A stretch of DNA of 64,000 bases from Planctomycetota bacterium (lineage in GTDB: Bacteria; Planctomycetota; PLA2; JAEUHO01). Under the pieces are notes generated by a model, which saw only the letters and a list, made by a program, of their open reading frames with translations, made no database searches and was not told the DNA's origin. The stretch covers positions 1-64,000 of the forward strand of contig JANQJW010000091.1 in NCBI GenBank assembly GCA_028281445.1, given 5' to 3'. A program made the position numbers and the translations under genes. Shown here one piece after another: positions 1-8,266 of this stretch; positions within the stretch are counted from its first letter, which is position 1; each line of letters starts with the position of its first letter.

Positions 1-1
1 C

Positions 2-475
2 CTGGATCAGCTCGCAGCACGCGTGAACGACGTCCTGGCCATGCCGGCCCCGCGGCTCTTGCTTTGCCGCACGGGGCAGCGCGCGGGTATGGCCCGCGAG
101 ACCCTGGCGAAGCTGGGCGTCAGCGGGCTGTCCGTGATCCAGGGCGGTATCGAGGCGTACCGCGCGGTCGGAGGCGACACGGTCGAAGGCAAGGCCGTGA
201 TGTCGCTGGAGCGCCAGGTCCGCATCGTGGCCGGCAGCATCGGCGCGATCGGCGCGCTGCTCGCGATCTTCGTGCATCCGGCGTTCATCGCCTTGCCGCT
301 CTTCATCGGCGTGGGCCAGGTCTTCGCCGGTATCAGCGACTGGTGCGGCATGGGCCTGTTGCTCGCGAAGATGCCGTGGAACCGCGGTTCGGCGGGCGCG
401 AGCGCAGCAACCGCCGGCGGATGCGCCGCGACGGCGCCCGCCGGATGTGCGGCGAGCGCGCCACCCGAAGCGTAG
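2..475 (+). CDS. Rhodanese / YgaP-like membrane sulfurtransferase, 5'-partial
   Basis: The reading frame is open from the first bases of the window, so the true start lies upstream. The visible part carries the C-terminal half of a rhodanese domain with the active-site loop CRTGQRA (cysteine encoded at nt 65-67), followed by a GG..AYRAVG segment typical of the end of that domain. A DUF2892-type two-helix membrane segment follows (from SLERQVRIVAG to about MGLLLAKMPWN). This order matches YgaP, an inner-membrane rhodanese that moves sulfane sulfur from a donor to the active-site cysteine. The tail after the membrane segment is Ala/Cys-rich and unusual. Only the C-terminal 157 residues are present, so any N-terminal regulator or extra domain cannot be seen. 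Confidence 0.75.
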   Translation: MDQLAARVNDVLAMPAPRLLLCRTGQRAGMARETLAKLGVSGLSVIQGGIEAYRAVGGDTVEGKAVMSLERQVRIVAGSIGAIGALLAIFVHPAFIALPLFIGVGQVFAGISDWCGMGLLLAKMPWNRGSAGASAATAGGCAATAPAGCAASAPPEA

Positions 476-488
476 GCGGGATGGAGAC

Positions 489-611
489 CGCGGGCCGACC
501 ACTCGCCGCGCTCGGGTCGCCCCTACACCGCGCGTTCCCAGGCGACCATCGCGTGGGGGGCGTCGATGTACGGGCGACCCGAGGCCCGTAGGACCGAGTG
601 GTCGGCCCGCG
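489..611. repeat. Long imperfect inverted repeat between convergent genes
   Basis: The arms are about 489-527 and 567-611. The outer 17 nt of the right arm (cgagtggtcggcccgcg, 595-611) are the exact reverse complement of 489-505. The inner part pairs gggtcgcccctaca (left) with tgtacgggcgaccc (right) with one mismatch. It fills the space between the convergent YgaP-like and pcm genes and ends one base before the pcm stop codon, so it could act as a bidirectional terminator. The tgtaNgggcgaccc core resembles short palindromic repeats dispersed in many GC-rich bacterial genomes; that comparison is from general knowledge. Confidence 0.65.
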
Positions 612-1220
612 CTACGCGGAAACCAGCGGCACGAATGCCACAGGCAACACCCCGCGCTCACGCACCGCCCCGTCGGCGTCCTTCGTCACGACGAGTAGCT
701 CCTGCACACCGGGGTGCTCCCCCACGGGCAGGACCATGCGCCCGCCCGGCGCAAGCTGCTCGACGAGCGCCGGCGGGATCTCCGGCGGCGCCGCGGTCAC
801 GCTGATCTTGTCGAACGGCGCATGCTCGGCCCAGCCCGCGTTGCCGTCCCCCTGACGTACGTCCACGTTCTCGTAGCCGAGTCCCGCAAGACGCAAGCGC
901 GCCGCGTCGGCGAGCGCGCGTACGAACTCGACGCTATAGACGTGCGCCACGATCTCCGCCAGCACGGCCGTTGCGTAGCCGCAGCCAGTGCCGATCTCGA
1001 GAACGACGTCCTCGGGCCCGGGATCCAGCAACTCCGTCATGATCGCGACAATGAACGGCTGGCTGATCGTCTGGCCGTGACCGATGGGCAACGGGCGATT
1101 GCGCCACGCATACGGTCGATCGACCTTGCGAACGAACGCGTCCCGGGGCACGCGCTCCATGGCGCGCCGGACGGCGGGCGCGAGCGCAGAGCGGCCCGTC
1201 GTCGCCGACGTCATTTGCAT
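612..1220 (-). CDS. pcm: Protein-L-isoaspartate O-methyltransferase
   Basis: This enzyme uses S-adenosylmethionine to methylate isoaspartyl residues in damaged proteins, starting their repair in the cytoplasm. From the chosen start, the family signature LPIGHGQTISQP is at about residues 44-55, the SAM-binding motif VLEIGTGCGYA at 73-83, and VTAAPPEIP and VLPVGE follow in the expected order. The frame stays open to 1385, but the upstream part has no family similarity and would overlap the divergent gene at 1347. The ATG at 1220 (or 1214) gives 202 or 200 aa, close to the usual length of about 208. The Shine-Dalgarno sequence is weak, so the exact start is uncertain. Confidence 0.88.
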   Translation of the reverse strand: MQMTSATTGRSALAPAVRRAMERVPRDAFVRKVDRPYAWRNRPLPIGHGQTISQPFIVAIMTELLDPGPEDVVLEIGTGCGYATAVLAEIVAHVYSVEFVRALADAARLRLAGLGYENVDVRQGDGNAGWAEHAPFDKISVTAAPPEIPPALVEQLAPGGRMVLPVGEHPGVQELLVVTKDADGAVRERGVLPVAFVPLVSA

Positions 1221-1346
1221 CTCGTCGTCGATGCGGTCGAGGAGCTTGCGGTGGGCACGGTCCAAAGCGTCCCCAGCGTACCCGCGGTCAATTGCGGACA
1301 CGTACGCAGCAGCACGCTGCACAGACCGTGCTACCGTCCGCGCGCC

Positions 1347-2135
1347 ATGAGCTCGAAGCTCCGCATCGTCACCTGGAACATCCACAAGGGCATCGGTACG
1401 GACCGAGTGTACCGCTTGCGGCGCATCGTCCAGGTACTCCGCGACCTCGATGCGGACGTGGTGTGTCTGCAGGAAGTCGATCGCGGCGTCCCGCGCTCAC
1501 GCCGCGAAGATCAGAGCGAGCGCCTCGCGACGGAGCTCGGCTACGAGCACAAGGCGCTGGGCCTCAACGTGAGGGTCAAGGGCGGCATGTACGGGAATCT
1601 CACGCTGTCGCGCTATCCGCTGGAGGACATCCACAACGTGGATCTCACGATCCCGCCGAAGAAGCGCCGCAGCGGGCTCGTCGCGCGCGTCGTCACAGGC
1701 CCGCCTCACGGGTGGCTGCTAGCAAATGTCCACCTCGGACTGATGCACCTCGAACGTCGTGTCCAGGTGAAGCGGCTGCTCAAGCACCTCTTCGAAGGGG
1801 CGGAGCCGGACCAGCCACTCGTCATCGCCGGCGACTGGAACGAGTGGGCCACGCGTGTCGTGCGCTCCGTCATCCGGGATCACGGCTTTCACCTCGCGCG
1901 CAGCGACAGGCGGCCGCGCGGCGAACGCACCTGGCCGAGCACGCGGCCGTTCCTGTCGCTGGACAAGATCCTCTACCGCGATCCTGTGCGCTGCCACCAC
2001 GTCGTATGCGTGCTCGACGAAGTCACGCGCGCGGCCAGCGATCACCTGCCGCTCATGGTCGAGCTGGAGACGCCGGTTCACCCTCGCCATCTCCCGGAGC
2101 CCCTGGACGAGAGCCTCGAGCACGACGATTCGTGA
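1347..2135 (+). CDS. Endonuclease/exonuclease/phosphatase (EEP) family hydrolase
   Basis: This is a metal-dependent phosphodiesterase-fold protein of the EEP superfamily, which includes exonuclease III, DNase I and sphingomyelinase relatives; the substrate is not evident. The family motifs are in order: TWNIHKG (catalytic Asn, residue 11), LQEVD (metal-binding Glu43), GDWNEW near residue 170, and the terminal SDHLPL (Asp and His at 232-233). The length of 262 aa fits small bacterial EEP proteins. There is no signal peptide, so it is probably cytoplasmic. It is divergent from pcm, and its last 83 nt overlap the convergent membrane-protein gene, so the two transcripts share an antisense tail. 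Confidence 0.8.
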   Translation: MSSKLRIVTWNIHKGIGTDRVYRLRRIVQVLRDLDADVVCLQEVDRGVPRSRREDQSERLATELGYEHKALGLNVRVKGGMYGNLTLSRYPLEDIHNVDLTIPPKKRRSGLVARVVTGPPHGWLLANVHLGLMHLERRVQVKRLLKHLFEGAEPDQPLVIAGDWNEWATRVVRSVIRDHGFHLARSDRRPRGERTWPSTRPFLSLDKILYRDPVRCHHVVCVLDEVTRAASDHLPLMVELETPVHPRHLPEPLDESLEHDDS

Positions 2136-2718
2136 TTGCGATGAGCACGGCACCGAGGACGGCGCCGACAAGGTTGGAGACGAGATCCCAGCCCGTGTTC
2201 ACGTACCCGCCGACGTTCGTCTCGGGCACCGTCAACGTAGCCGCGAACTCGATCACCTCGTTCAGCGCTCCGAACCCCATGGACGCCGCGGTGGCCAGCG
2301 TGAGCATCCCGAACGTAGGACGCGTCCTGCCGGACACCGCGCGGAGGCCCTCCCAGCAGACCCAGGTCGTGACCCCGAACCCGTACGCGTGCACCACTTG
2401 GTCGTACTTGAGTCGATCGGGAACGATCCACCAGCTGTAGAGAACAGCGTGTGGCGGGTTGTACGGCCAGCCCTCGGGCAGACGCACGAGGCCGCCCGCC
2501 ACGTGCGCCAATCCCCAGATCGACAGCGCCCACAAGACGCCGCGGCTCAGGCCCACGCGCCGGTGCACGAACGCGATCGCCGCCATGATCACAAGCATCG
2601 TGACGATGTAGAAGAGGAACTCCGTGTTCCCCTTGACCAGCGCCATCGCGAGCGCCGCGACCATGTACGCGCCCGTGAAGGCGGCAACCGGCAGCAGCTC
2701 GCGGTTCCCTCTCGGCAC
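2053..2718 (-). CDS. DUF2238 (YjdF-like) integral membrane protein
   Basis: This is a hydrophobic 221-aa protein with about six membrane segments. It has the features of the uncharacterised YjdF/DUF2238 family: a KYDQVVHAYGFG segment in the middle, GALNEVIEFA, and a final TNVGGYVNTGWDLVSN motif. The function of the family is unknown. The start is the GTG at 2718, which shares one base with the TAG stop of the upstream beta-CASP gene (TAGTG), so the two are translationally coupled. The hydrophilic C-terminal tail lies in the 83-nt overlap with the convergent EEP gene and is probably not under strong constraint. Confidence 0.75.
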   Translation of the reverse strand: MPRGNRELLPVAAFTGAYMVAALAMALVKGNTEFLFYIVTMLVIMAAIAFVHRRVGLSRGVLWALSIWGLAHVAGGLVRLPEGWPYNPPHAVLYSWWIVPDRLKYDQVVHAYGFGVTTWVCWEGLRAVSGRTRPTFGMLTLATAASMGFGALNEVIEFAATLTVPETNVGGYVNTGWDLVSNLVGAVLGAVLIAITNRRARGSRPGAPGDGEGEPASPARP

Positions 2719-4136
2719 TACACGCGTGCTCCCACGGGCAGCGAATACGCCGCATAGGTCTCGGGCACGGTCACCTTCGCGTGCCCGCGCTCGCGTAGCT
2801 CGTCGGCAAAGGCCAGCGCCGTGTCCTCGTCGCCGTGCACGAGGTAGATCTCGGACCCGCGCTCCTTGGCCGGCGCCAGGAACTCATGGAGGCCCGTGCG
2901 ATCCGCGTGCGCAGAGTAGGCGCGCAGCGATCGGACGCGCGCGCGCACGCGAATGCGCCGGCCGAAGATCTTCACTTCCTTCTGCTTCTCGACGATGCGC
3001 CGGCCCAGTGTCCACGGCGCACACCAGCCGACGAACAGAACCGTGTTCTTCGCGTCGTGGAGCGAGTGCTTGAGGTGGTGGACGATGCGACCGCCTTCGC
3101 ACATGCCCGAGCCCGCAAGCACGACCATCGGTCCGTCGCGCTGGTTCAAGGCGATGCTGTCCTTGCGGTCGCGGATGTACTGGACGTTCGGCGGGTAGAA
3201 CGGCTTGCCCCCGTCCTCCATGAACGCGCGCAGCTCGTCGTCGTAGCACTCCGGATGATCGTAGAAGACCTCGGTGGCTTTTCGGGCCAGGGGCGAGTCC
3301 ACGAAGATCGGCAGCTGCGGGATGCGCCCGTCGTCCTGGAGCTTTGCGAACGCGTAGATGAGGTTCTGCGTGCGGCCGACGCTGAACGCAGGGATGAGGA
3401 CCTTGCCGCGCTTCTCGATCGCGCGATCGAGGATGGACCGCAGCTTGTCTTCGGCGAGATCGACGGGCTCGTGCTCGCGCTGGCCGTACGTAGACTCCGA
3501 AAGTACGACCTCGGCCTCGGGCAGCGGCTCCGGATCGCGCAGGATCGGGTACATCTTCCGGCCGATGTCGCCCGTGAAGTACACGCGTGGCCCGCCCTCG
3601 ATCGTCAGCAGTACGCCCGCGGAGCCGAGGATGTGACCGGCGTCGCGGAACACGCCGCGCATGCCCGGGCCGACATCGAACGTCTCGCCGTAGCCGTGTG
3701 TGACGAACTGCTTGAGCGTCTGGTCTACGTCGGCCTGCGTGTAGATCGGTTCGACAGGGCGCTTGCCTTCTTCGAGCCGGCGGCGGTTGATGTACTTGGC
3801 ATCGGAATCCGCGATGCGCGCGCAGTCTGCCAGCATGGCCTCGCAGAGGTCGCGCGTGCCGGATGTCGCATGGATCGGGCCGCGGTAGCCGCCGCGAACG
3901 AGTGAGGGCAACGCCCCGCTGTGATCGATGTGGGCGTGCGAGAGGATCACGGACTCGGGATCGACCGGCACGTGGCGGTTGCGCTCGGTGGACTCGTGGC
4001 GCCGGCCCTGGAACATGCCGCAGTCGAGCAGCACGCTGGTCTTGGGCGTCGTGATGAGATGCCGGCTTCCGGTGACGGTGCGCGCCGCGCCGTAGCTGCG
4101 GAGCGTGAAGGGGGCGCGGTCACTGGATCCGTCCAT
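2718..4136 (-). CDS. Metallo-beta-lactamase/beta-CASP RNA-processing exonuclease
   Basis: This is a two-zinc hydrolase of the beta-CASP branch, related to the archaeal/bacterial CPSF-73 homologues that cut RNA. The metal motif HAHIDH is at residues 67-72. A GHILGSAG histidine, TGDIGR aspartate and SESTYGQ segment follow, then the beta-CASP insert and the C-terminal RMMBL part with AYSAHAD (about 406-412) and LVHGDED. The length of 472 aa matches YSH1-like bacterial proteins of about 450-470 aa. No signal peptide is seen, so it is cytoplasmic. It is divergent from the ferredoxin reductase-like gene with an 83-nt gap and coupled to the downstream DUF2238 gene. The natural RNA substrate is unknown. 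Confidence 0.9.
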   Translation of the reverse strand: MDGSSDRAPFTLRSYGAARTVTGSRHLITTPKTSVLLDCGMFQGRRHESTERNRHVPVDPESVILSHAHIDHSGALPSLVRGGYRGPIHATSGTRDLCEAMLADCARIADSDAKYINRRRLEEGKRPVEPIYTQADVDQTLKQFVTHGYGETFDVGPGMRGVFRDAGHILGSAGVLLTIEGGPRVYFTGDIGRKMYPILRDPEPLPEAEVVLSESTYGQREHEPVDLAEDKLRSILDRAIEKRGKVLIPAFSVGRTQNLIYAFAKLQDDGRIPQLPIFVDSPLARKATEVFYDHPECYDDELRAFMEDGGKPFYPPNVQYIRDRKDSIALNQRDGPMVVLAGSGMCEGGRIVHHLKHSLHDAKNTVLFVGWCAPWTLGRRIVEKQKEVKIFGRRIRVRARVRSLRAYSAHADRTGLHEFLAPAKERGSEIYLVHGDEDTALAFADELRERGHAKVTVPETYAAYSLPVGARV

Positions 4137-4219
4137 TCTGCAGTTCTCCCGTGGGCGGAATAGTACGGACCCGGCCCGCCGATGTATGCACGGAGCGCGT
4201 TTCCCGGAGAATGCCCCCC

Positions 4220-4933
4220 ATGGATTGGATCGAGATCGAGATCGGAGAGGTCGTCCAGGAGACGCCGATCGACCGGCGCTTCGTGCTGCGGATTCCCGCC
4301 GCGCACGCCGCGGACTTCGCCTTCGAGCCCGGGCAGTTCGTTACCGTGCGGGACCCCGCGCACCCGGACTCCGGCCAACGGGCCTACTCGATCTGCTCCG
4401 CGCCCAACGGCACCGGCACGCTCGACGTGACGGTGCGCGACATGGGCAACTTCGGCCACGAGTTCTACGGCTACGAGACGGGCACGAAGCTGCTCGCAAA
4501 GGCGCCGCAGGGACGCTTCGTACTAGCCAACGCACCGGACGACGACATCGTCATGGTCGGCGGCGGCTCGGGCATCACGCCGTTTCGCTCCTACGTCGGA
4601 CACCTGCGCAGCAACCCACCGGAGACGCGGGTATGGCTGCTGCAGAGCTCACGCACCGCCGACCAGTTCATCTTCCGTGGCGAATTCGAGGAGGCGGCGG
4701 ACGCGTGCGACTGGTTCACGTACGTCCCGACCGTGACGCGCGCGGAGGACGACGATCCCTGGACCGGGCGCCGTGGACGCATCGACGAAGCGTTGCTACG
4801 CGGCGCGATCCGCGATCCCGAGAAGACGGTCTTTCACGCCTGCGGTCCCGGCGTGTTCGTCAAGGAGATGCTCGCCACGGCCGCCGCGATCGGCGTCCCA
4901 AAGGAGCGCTGCAAGAAGGAGCAGTGGGGCTAG
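4220..4933 (+). CDS. Ferredoxin-NADP reductase-like flavoprotein
   Basis: This is an FAD and NAD(P)H-binding oxidoreductase of the ferredoxin reductase superfamily. The FAD motif RAYSICSAPN is at residues 54-63, the pyridine nucleotide motif GGGSGITPFRS at 114-124, and a C-terminal FHACGPGVFVKEM segment contains the conserved CGP. No plant-type 2Fe-2S cysteine cluster is present, so it needs a separate electron partner. ATG 4220 is preferred because GGAGA at 4206-4210 is at good distance from it; the in-frame ATG at 4211 would directly abut the ribosome-binding site. The 237-aa length is normal. It lies alone between divergent and convergent neighbours, so the pathway cannot be read from context. 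Confidence 0.85.
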   Translation: MDWIEIEIGEVVQETPIDRRFVLRIPAAHAADFAFEPGQFVTVRDPAHPDSGQRAYSICSAPNGTGTLDVTVRDMGNFGHEFYGYETGTKLLAKAPQGRFVLANAPDDDIVMVGGGSGITPFRSYVGHLRSNPPETRVWLLQSSRTADQFIFRGEFEEAADACDWFTYVPTVTRAEDDDPWTGRRGRIDEALLRGAIRDPEKTVFHACGPGVFVKEMLATAAAIGVPKERCKKEQWG

Positions 4934-4936
4934 CGC

Positions 4937-5677
4937 TTACCGCCCGCGCCGACCAGCACCGCCGCCGTCGCGACCGCGCATCATGCCGCGCATGCCGCCG
5001 CCGGCCTCGACGATCTTCTGCGCGTCGCCGACGGACATGAACTCGACGAGCACCGTCTGGTACTCCTCGCGCAAGCCGTCCATGGCCTCGCGCGCCGCTT
5101 CGCGGCCGCCGCCGCCGCGGAATGCCTCGCGCATCGTCTCGCCAACCTTGCGGCGATAGTCGCGCTGCGCACCCATCAGCTTCTTCTTCTGCCCGGCGTC
5201 GAGGTTGATCTCGAGACGCGCGAGCATCTGGTCCATGCGCTCCGCTTCGCGCTCCTCGCGGCGCTGCTGCTCGGCGCGCTCCATGATCTTGCGGAAGCGC
5301 TTGACCTCATCGTCGCTGGGCTCGACGTCCGAGCCTTCGCTGAGCGAGGGCATGGCCAGCCCCTCGCCGTTGGACGCCGTCGTCGTGGAGCCGCCGGCGT
5401 CGCCTGCCGACTCGACCACGGATGCCGAACCGAGCTGCTTCTCCAGCGCCGCGATACGCGCGACGAGCTTCGGGTCGGTGCCGCTGGCGCGCAGCATCGG
5501 CTGGTTGCCGGAGTTGAGTCGATCGACGATGCGGTCCTCGACCTGCTGGAGGTCGATCTCGTCCATGCCGCCGGTGTCGGCGTGCGGAGACGCGTCATCG
5601 GCCTTGAGATGGTCGTAGGCGGCGATGCCCCCGCCGACCATGACGAGGTTGATCAGGAGGTAGGGCAGCATCTTCAT
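4937..5677 (-). CDS. Membrane-anchored CpxP/Spy-like coiled-coil protein
   Basis: This is a 246-aa protein with an N-terminal hydrophobic segment (residues about 4-20, uncleaved anchor or signal) and an acidic linker. A short coiled coil (ARIAALEKQLG) and a Ser/Thr/Gly stretch follow, then a long helical region rich in Glu/Arg. The segment INLDAGQKKKLMGAQRDY resembles the L-T-x-x-Q repeat of CpxP/Spy periplasmic chaperones, but similarity is weak. The C terminus is Gly/Arg-rich. The start has a clear AAGGAG site. It lies 127 nt downstream of the histidine kinase on the same strand, so a role in sensing envelope state for that kinase is possible but inferred. Confidence 0.6.
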   Translation of the reverse strand: MKMLPYLLINLVMVGGGIAAYDHLKADDASPHADTGGMDEIDLQQVEDRIVDRLNSGNQPMLRASGTDPKLVARIAALEKQLGSASVVESAGDAGGSTTTASNGEGLAMPSLSEGSDVEPSDDEVKRFRKIMERAEQQRREEREAERMDQMLARLEINLDAGQKKKLMGAQRDYRRKVGETMREAFRGGGGREAAREAMDGLREEYQTVLVEFMSVGDAQKIVEAGGGMRGMMRGRDGGGAGRRGR

Positions 5678-5804
5678 CGTGGTGCTCCTTGCGTACGAAA
5701 GTCGTGGTCACTGATACCACGCAGGCTGTAGGGCGGTTGCGGCGCACGTTCCCGAGCCTGGGCATTCGCCCCGGATCGAGACACGAGACCGCAGGAAACA
5801 GGGA

Positions 5805-7412
5805 CTACATGTCATCAGAGCCCTCGTAGAGGGGACCGCTGAACTCGACCTCCAAGCCGCCGTGTTCGGACGGCCGGAAGGCCAGATCGAAGCCGTGGTG
5901 GTGGGCGACGTCGCGCGCGATGTGCAGCCCGAGCCCGGATCCCTCGGGGTGGCGCGAACGCGCTTCTTCCCCCCGGAAGCGCCGCTCGGGCAGCCGCGCC
6001 AGCAGCTCCTCGGGCATGCCGGGGCCGTCGTCCAGGACACGGAGCGAGAAGCGGCCCGAGCCGTTGCGGAGGACGACCGCGACGTGGCCGCCGTCTTCGT
6101 TGTAGCGCACGGCGTTGTGGATGACGTTGCTCACGGCCTGCTCGATGAGCGTGATGTCGCCCTCGACGACGACCTCCCCCTCGGGTACCGCGTGGTTGAG
6201 CTCGACGCCGCGTGCGCCGGCGATCGTCTTCTGCCGCGCCGTCGCGCGCTCGACAAGCTCCACGAGGTCCACGGGGTAGCGCGAGATGGTGGGCGACGCG
6301 CCTTCGAGCTTGGCGACCGCGCTCAGGTTGTGGACGAGCGATCCCATGTACTGCGCTTCCTCGAGCGAGGCGTTGACGAGCAGCGGATCGAGATCTTCGC
6401 CCGCTTCGAGCTGCTTGCGCATGGCGGCCAGGTGCCCCTGGAGCACAGTCAGCGGGAGCATCACGTCGTGTGTCGTGTTCCCGAGGAAGCGCCGCAGGGT
6501 CTGCTCGCGTTCCTCGATCGTCTGGACGTGGGCGCGGAGCTCATCGCCGGCATCGTTGAACGCGCGCGCCAAGCCGGCGATCTCGTCGGTGCCCGAGGCG
6601 TCAACGGGGGTGGCGTACCGTTCCGCCGCCGACTCGCGCACTTGGGTGGTCAACCGGCGGATGCGCCGCACGATCGGCCCCGACGTTAGGAGCACGGCGA
6701 AGAGCAGCACGCCACACAGGATGATCGCGGGCCAGACCAGCTCCCGTGCCGTGGCCGGCGGCTCGACGCCGATCTTGCGCATGATGACGATGGCGCACGG
6801 GCCGGTGGTCCAGGCCATCGGCACGGCGACCTGATAGGACGGACGCCCGTTGACCTCCAGCGACTCGCCCGCGCAGTCCTCACCCGCGTCGAGGTTGGCG
6901 CGGAGGGCTTGCGGGAACTTCGGCGCGCGCGGGTTGTCGGAGAGATAGTCGACGGCGTATGCCCAGATCTCGTAGCGCTGCGGGCGCGGGGGCATGCCCG
7001 CGGGCGGATCCCCCATGGCGCCGCGGCGCTGGTCCGGCGGACGGCGTTCGTCGCGATGCGGCGGGTCGAAGGGGAAGTCCTCGCCTATGCCCGGCCCACG
7101 CCGGGGCGGCCGGAAGCCGTCGGGCGGCGGCCGACCGCGACCCCGCCCGGGACCGCGACCGCGCCGCGGGCCGGGCCCGTCATCATTGCGGCGGCCGCGC
7201 GGCGGCGGACGCCCGCCGAGAATGCCACCCCAGGTGGTTGGGTTCTCCTCACAGCGCTCGCGCCCCTGGCTCTCCATGTGGGTGACGGCAAACGTGCGCA
7301 ACCCGTCTTCGAACGAACGCAGCTCGAGCCGCTCCCAGAGCCAGATGAGCCCCACCACCAGCGGGATCGCCGTGAGCAGGACGGTCAGACCGAGGCGGCG
7401 GCGCAGTGTCAC
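5805..7412 (-). CDS. Sensor histidine kinase with Pro/Gly/Arg-rich sensor domain
   Basis: This is the membrane histidine kinase paired with the adjacent OmpR-type regulator. From the GTG at 7412 the order is TM1 (about 8-27), periplasmic region, TM2 (about 226-244), HAMP (about 245-297), DHp helix with the phospho-accepting His315 in TTHDVMLPLT, and the ATPase domain with HNAVRYNEDGG (N box), DDGPGMP (G1) and GSGLGLHIA (G2). The periplasmic part carries about 65 residues (67-131) made almost only of P, G, R and D, unlike known folded sensor domains. The GTG start forms a GTGA overlap with the regulator stop. An upstream start at 7466 would overlap the regulator by 58 nt and is less likely. 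Confidence 0.9.
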   Translation of the reverse strand: MTLRRRLGLTVLLTAIPLVVGLIWLWERLELRSFEDGLRTFAVTHMESQGRERCEENPTTWGGILGGRPPPRGRRNDDGPGPRRGRGPGRGRGRPPPDGFRPPRRGPGIGEDFPFDPPHRDERRPPDQRRGAMGDPPAGMPPRPQRYEIWAYAVDYLSDNPRAPKFPQALRANLDAGEDCAGESLEVNGRPSYQVAVPMAWTTGPCAIVIMRKIGVEPPATARELVWPAIILCGVLLFAVLLTSGPIVRRIRRLTTQVRESAAERYATPVDASGTDEIAGLARAFNDAGDELRAHVQTIEEREQTLRRFLGNTTHDVMLPLTVLQGHLAAMRKQLEAGEDLDPLLVNASLEEAQYMGSLVHNLSAVAKLEGASPTISRYPVDLVELVERATARQKTIAGARGVELNHAVPEGEVVVEGDITLIEQAVSNVIHNAVRYNEDGGHVAVVLRNGSGRFSLRVLDDGPGMPEELLARLPERRFRGEEARSRHPEGSGLGLHIARDVAHHHGFDLAFRPSEHGGLEVEFSGPLYEGSDDM

Positions 7413-8083
7413 TCGCCGACCTGTGTTTCGAGGCGATATCCAACGCCCCAGACGGTGGCGACGCACTTGGCCGCGTCGCCCAGCTTCTTGCGCAGGCGCG
7501 AGATGTGGACGTCGAGAGTGCGGCCGCCGCCCTCGCGCTCCGGATCGAGCACGTGATCGACGAGCCAGTCGCGCGGGATCGCAGCGCCCGGGCGCTTGGC
7601 CAGCGCGGCAAGCAGGTCGAACTCGACCTTGGTGAGCTCGATCGGCGCGCCCGCCACCTCGACACGTCGGGCGATCACGTCTACCGCGAGGTCGCCCGCC
7701 TGGATCAGACCCGACCGTTGCAACACCGGCCGGCGCAGACGCGCATGCACGCGTGCCATCAACTCCTCCGGCCAGAAGGGCTTCGTGACGAAGTCGTCGG
7801 CGCCGAGCTTGAGGGCGCGCACCTTGTCCTCGGTGTCGTTGCGCGCGCTCAAGACCAGCACGGGTACGTCGGAGGTGGTGCGGACGTGCTTGAGCACGTC
7901 GAGGCCGTAGGCCCCCGGAAGCATCAGATCCAAAATGAGCAGGCTGTACTCATCCGGCTGCTCACCCAGCGCGTCGTCCCCGTTCTGGACCCACTTGGGC
8001 GAGAAGTCCGCCTGGTGCAGGTGGCTGACAATCTGCCGGCCCAGCTGCACGTCGTCTTCGACGAGGAGGATCTTCTGCCGCAC
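7409..8083 (-). CDS. OmpR/PhoB-family response regulator
   Basis: This is a DNA-binding response regulator of 224 aa. The receiver domain has the acidic pocket ED..D at residues 9-11, the phospho-acceptor Asp52 in LLILDLMLPG, and the conserved KPF lysine at 101. The C-terminal winged helix (about 125-222) has the typical RTLDVHISRLRKKLGD recognition region and the closing VWGVGYRL. The start is GTG with a GGAGAGG site 7 nt upstream. It is the first gene of the pair; the kinase follows by GTGA overlap. The upstream 180 nt, shared with the divergent EF-hand gene, contain two short inverted repeats that could be its operators. Confidence 0.93.
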   Translation of the reverse strand: MRQKILLVEDDVQLGRQIVSHLHQADFSPKWVQNGDDALGEQPDEYSLLILDLMLPGAYGLDVLKHVRTTSDVPVLVLSARNDTEDKVRALKLGADDFVTKPFWPEELMARVHARLRRPVLQRSGLIQAGDLAVDVIARRVEVAGAPIELTKVEFDLLAALAKRPGAAIPRDWLVDHVLDPEREGGGRTLDVHISRLRKKLGDAAKCVATVWGVGYRLETQVGE

Positions 8084-8146
8084 GGGTTCTGCCTCTCCAG
8101 GGAACGTTCGATTATGGACGGAGCTTCGGCACGAGTTCTTACGTTC

Positions 8147-8206
8147 CCCCTAAGTAGGGGCCCCTCAGTCCACGAATCGCGGATTTCCCATCGGGGCTTA
8201 AGAAGC
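8147..8206. promoter_or_regulatory. Two short inverted repeats in the divergent regulator/EF-hand promoter region
   Basis: The first repeat is CCCCTA-AG-TAGGGG (8147-8160), a perfect 6+6 palindrome. The second is GCTT-AAG-AAGC (8196-8206). Both lie in the 183-nt gap between the response-regulator start and the EF-hand gene start, a usual place for operators. Binding by the neighbouring regulator is inference only. Confidence 0.35.
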
Positions 8207-8266
8207 GCGCAAGACGTGGAACGTATCTCTCTCTAGACGCGCTCGACGAAGCGGAAGGAGATGACG

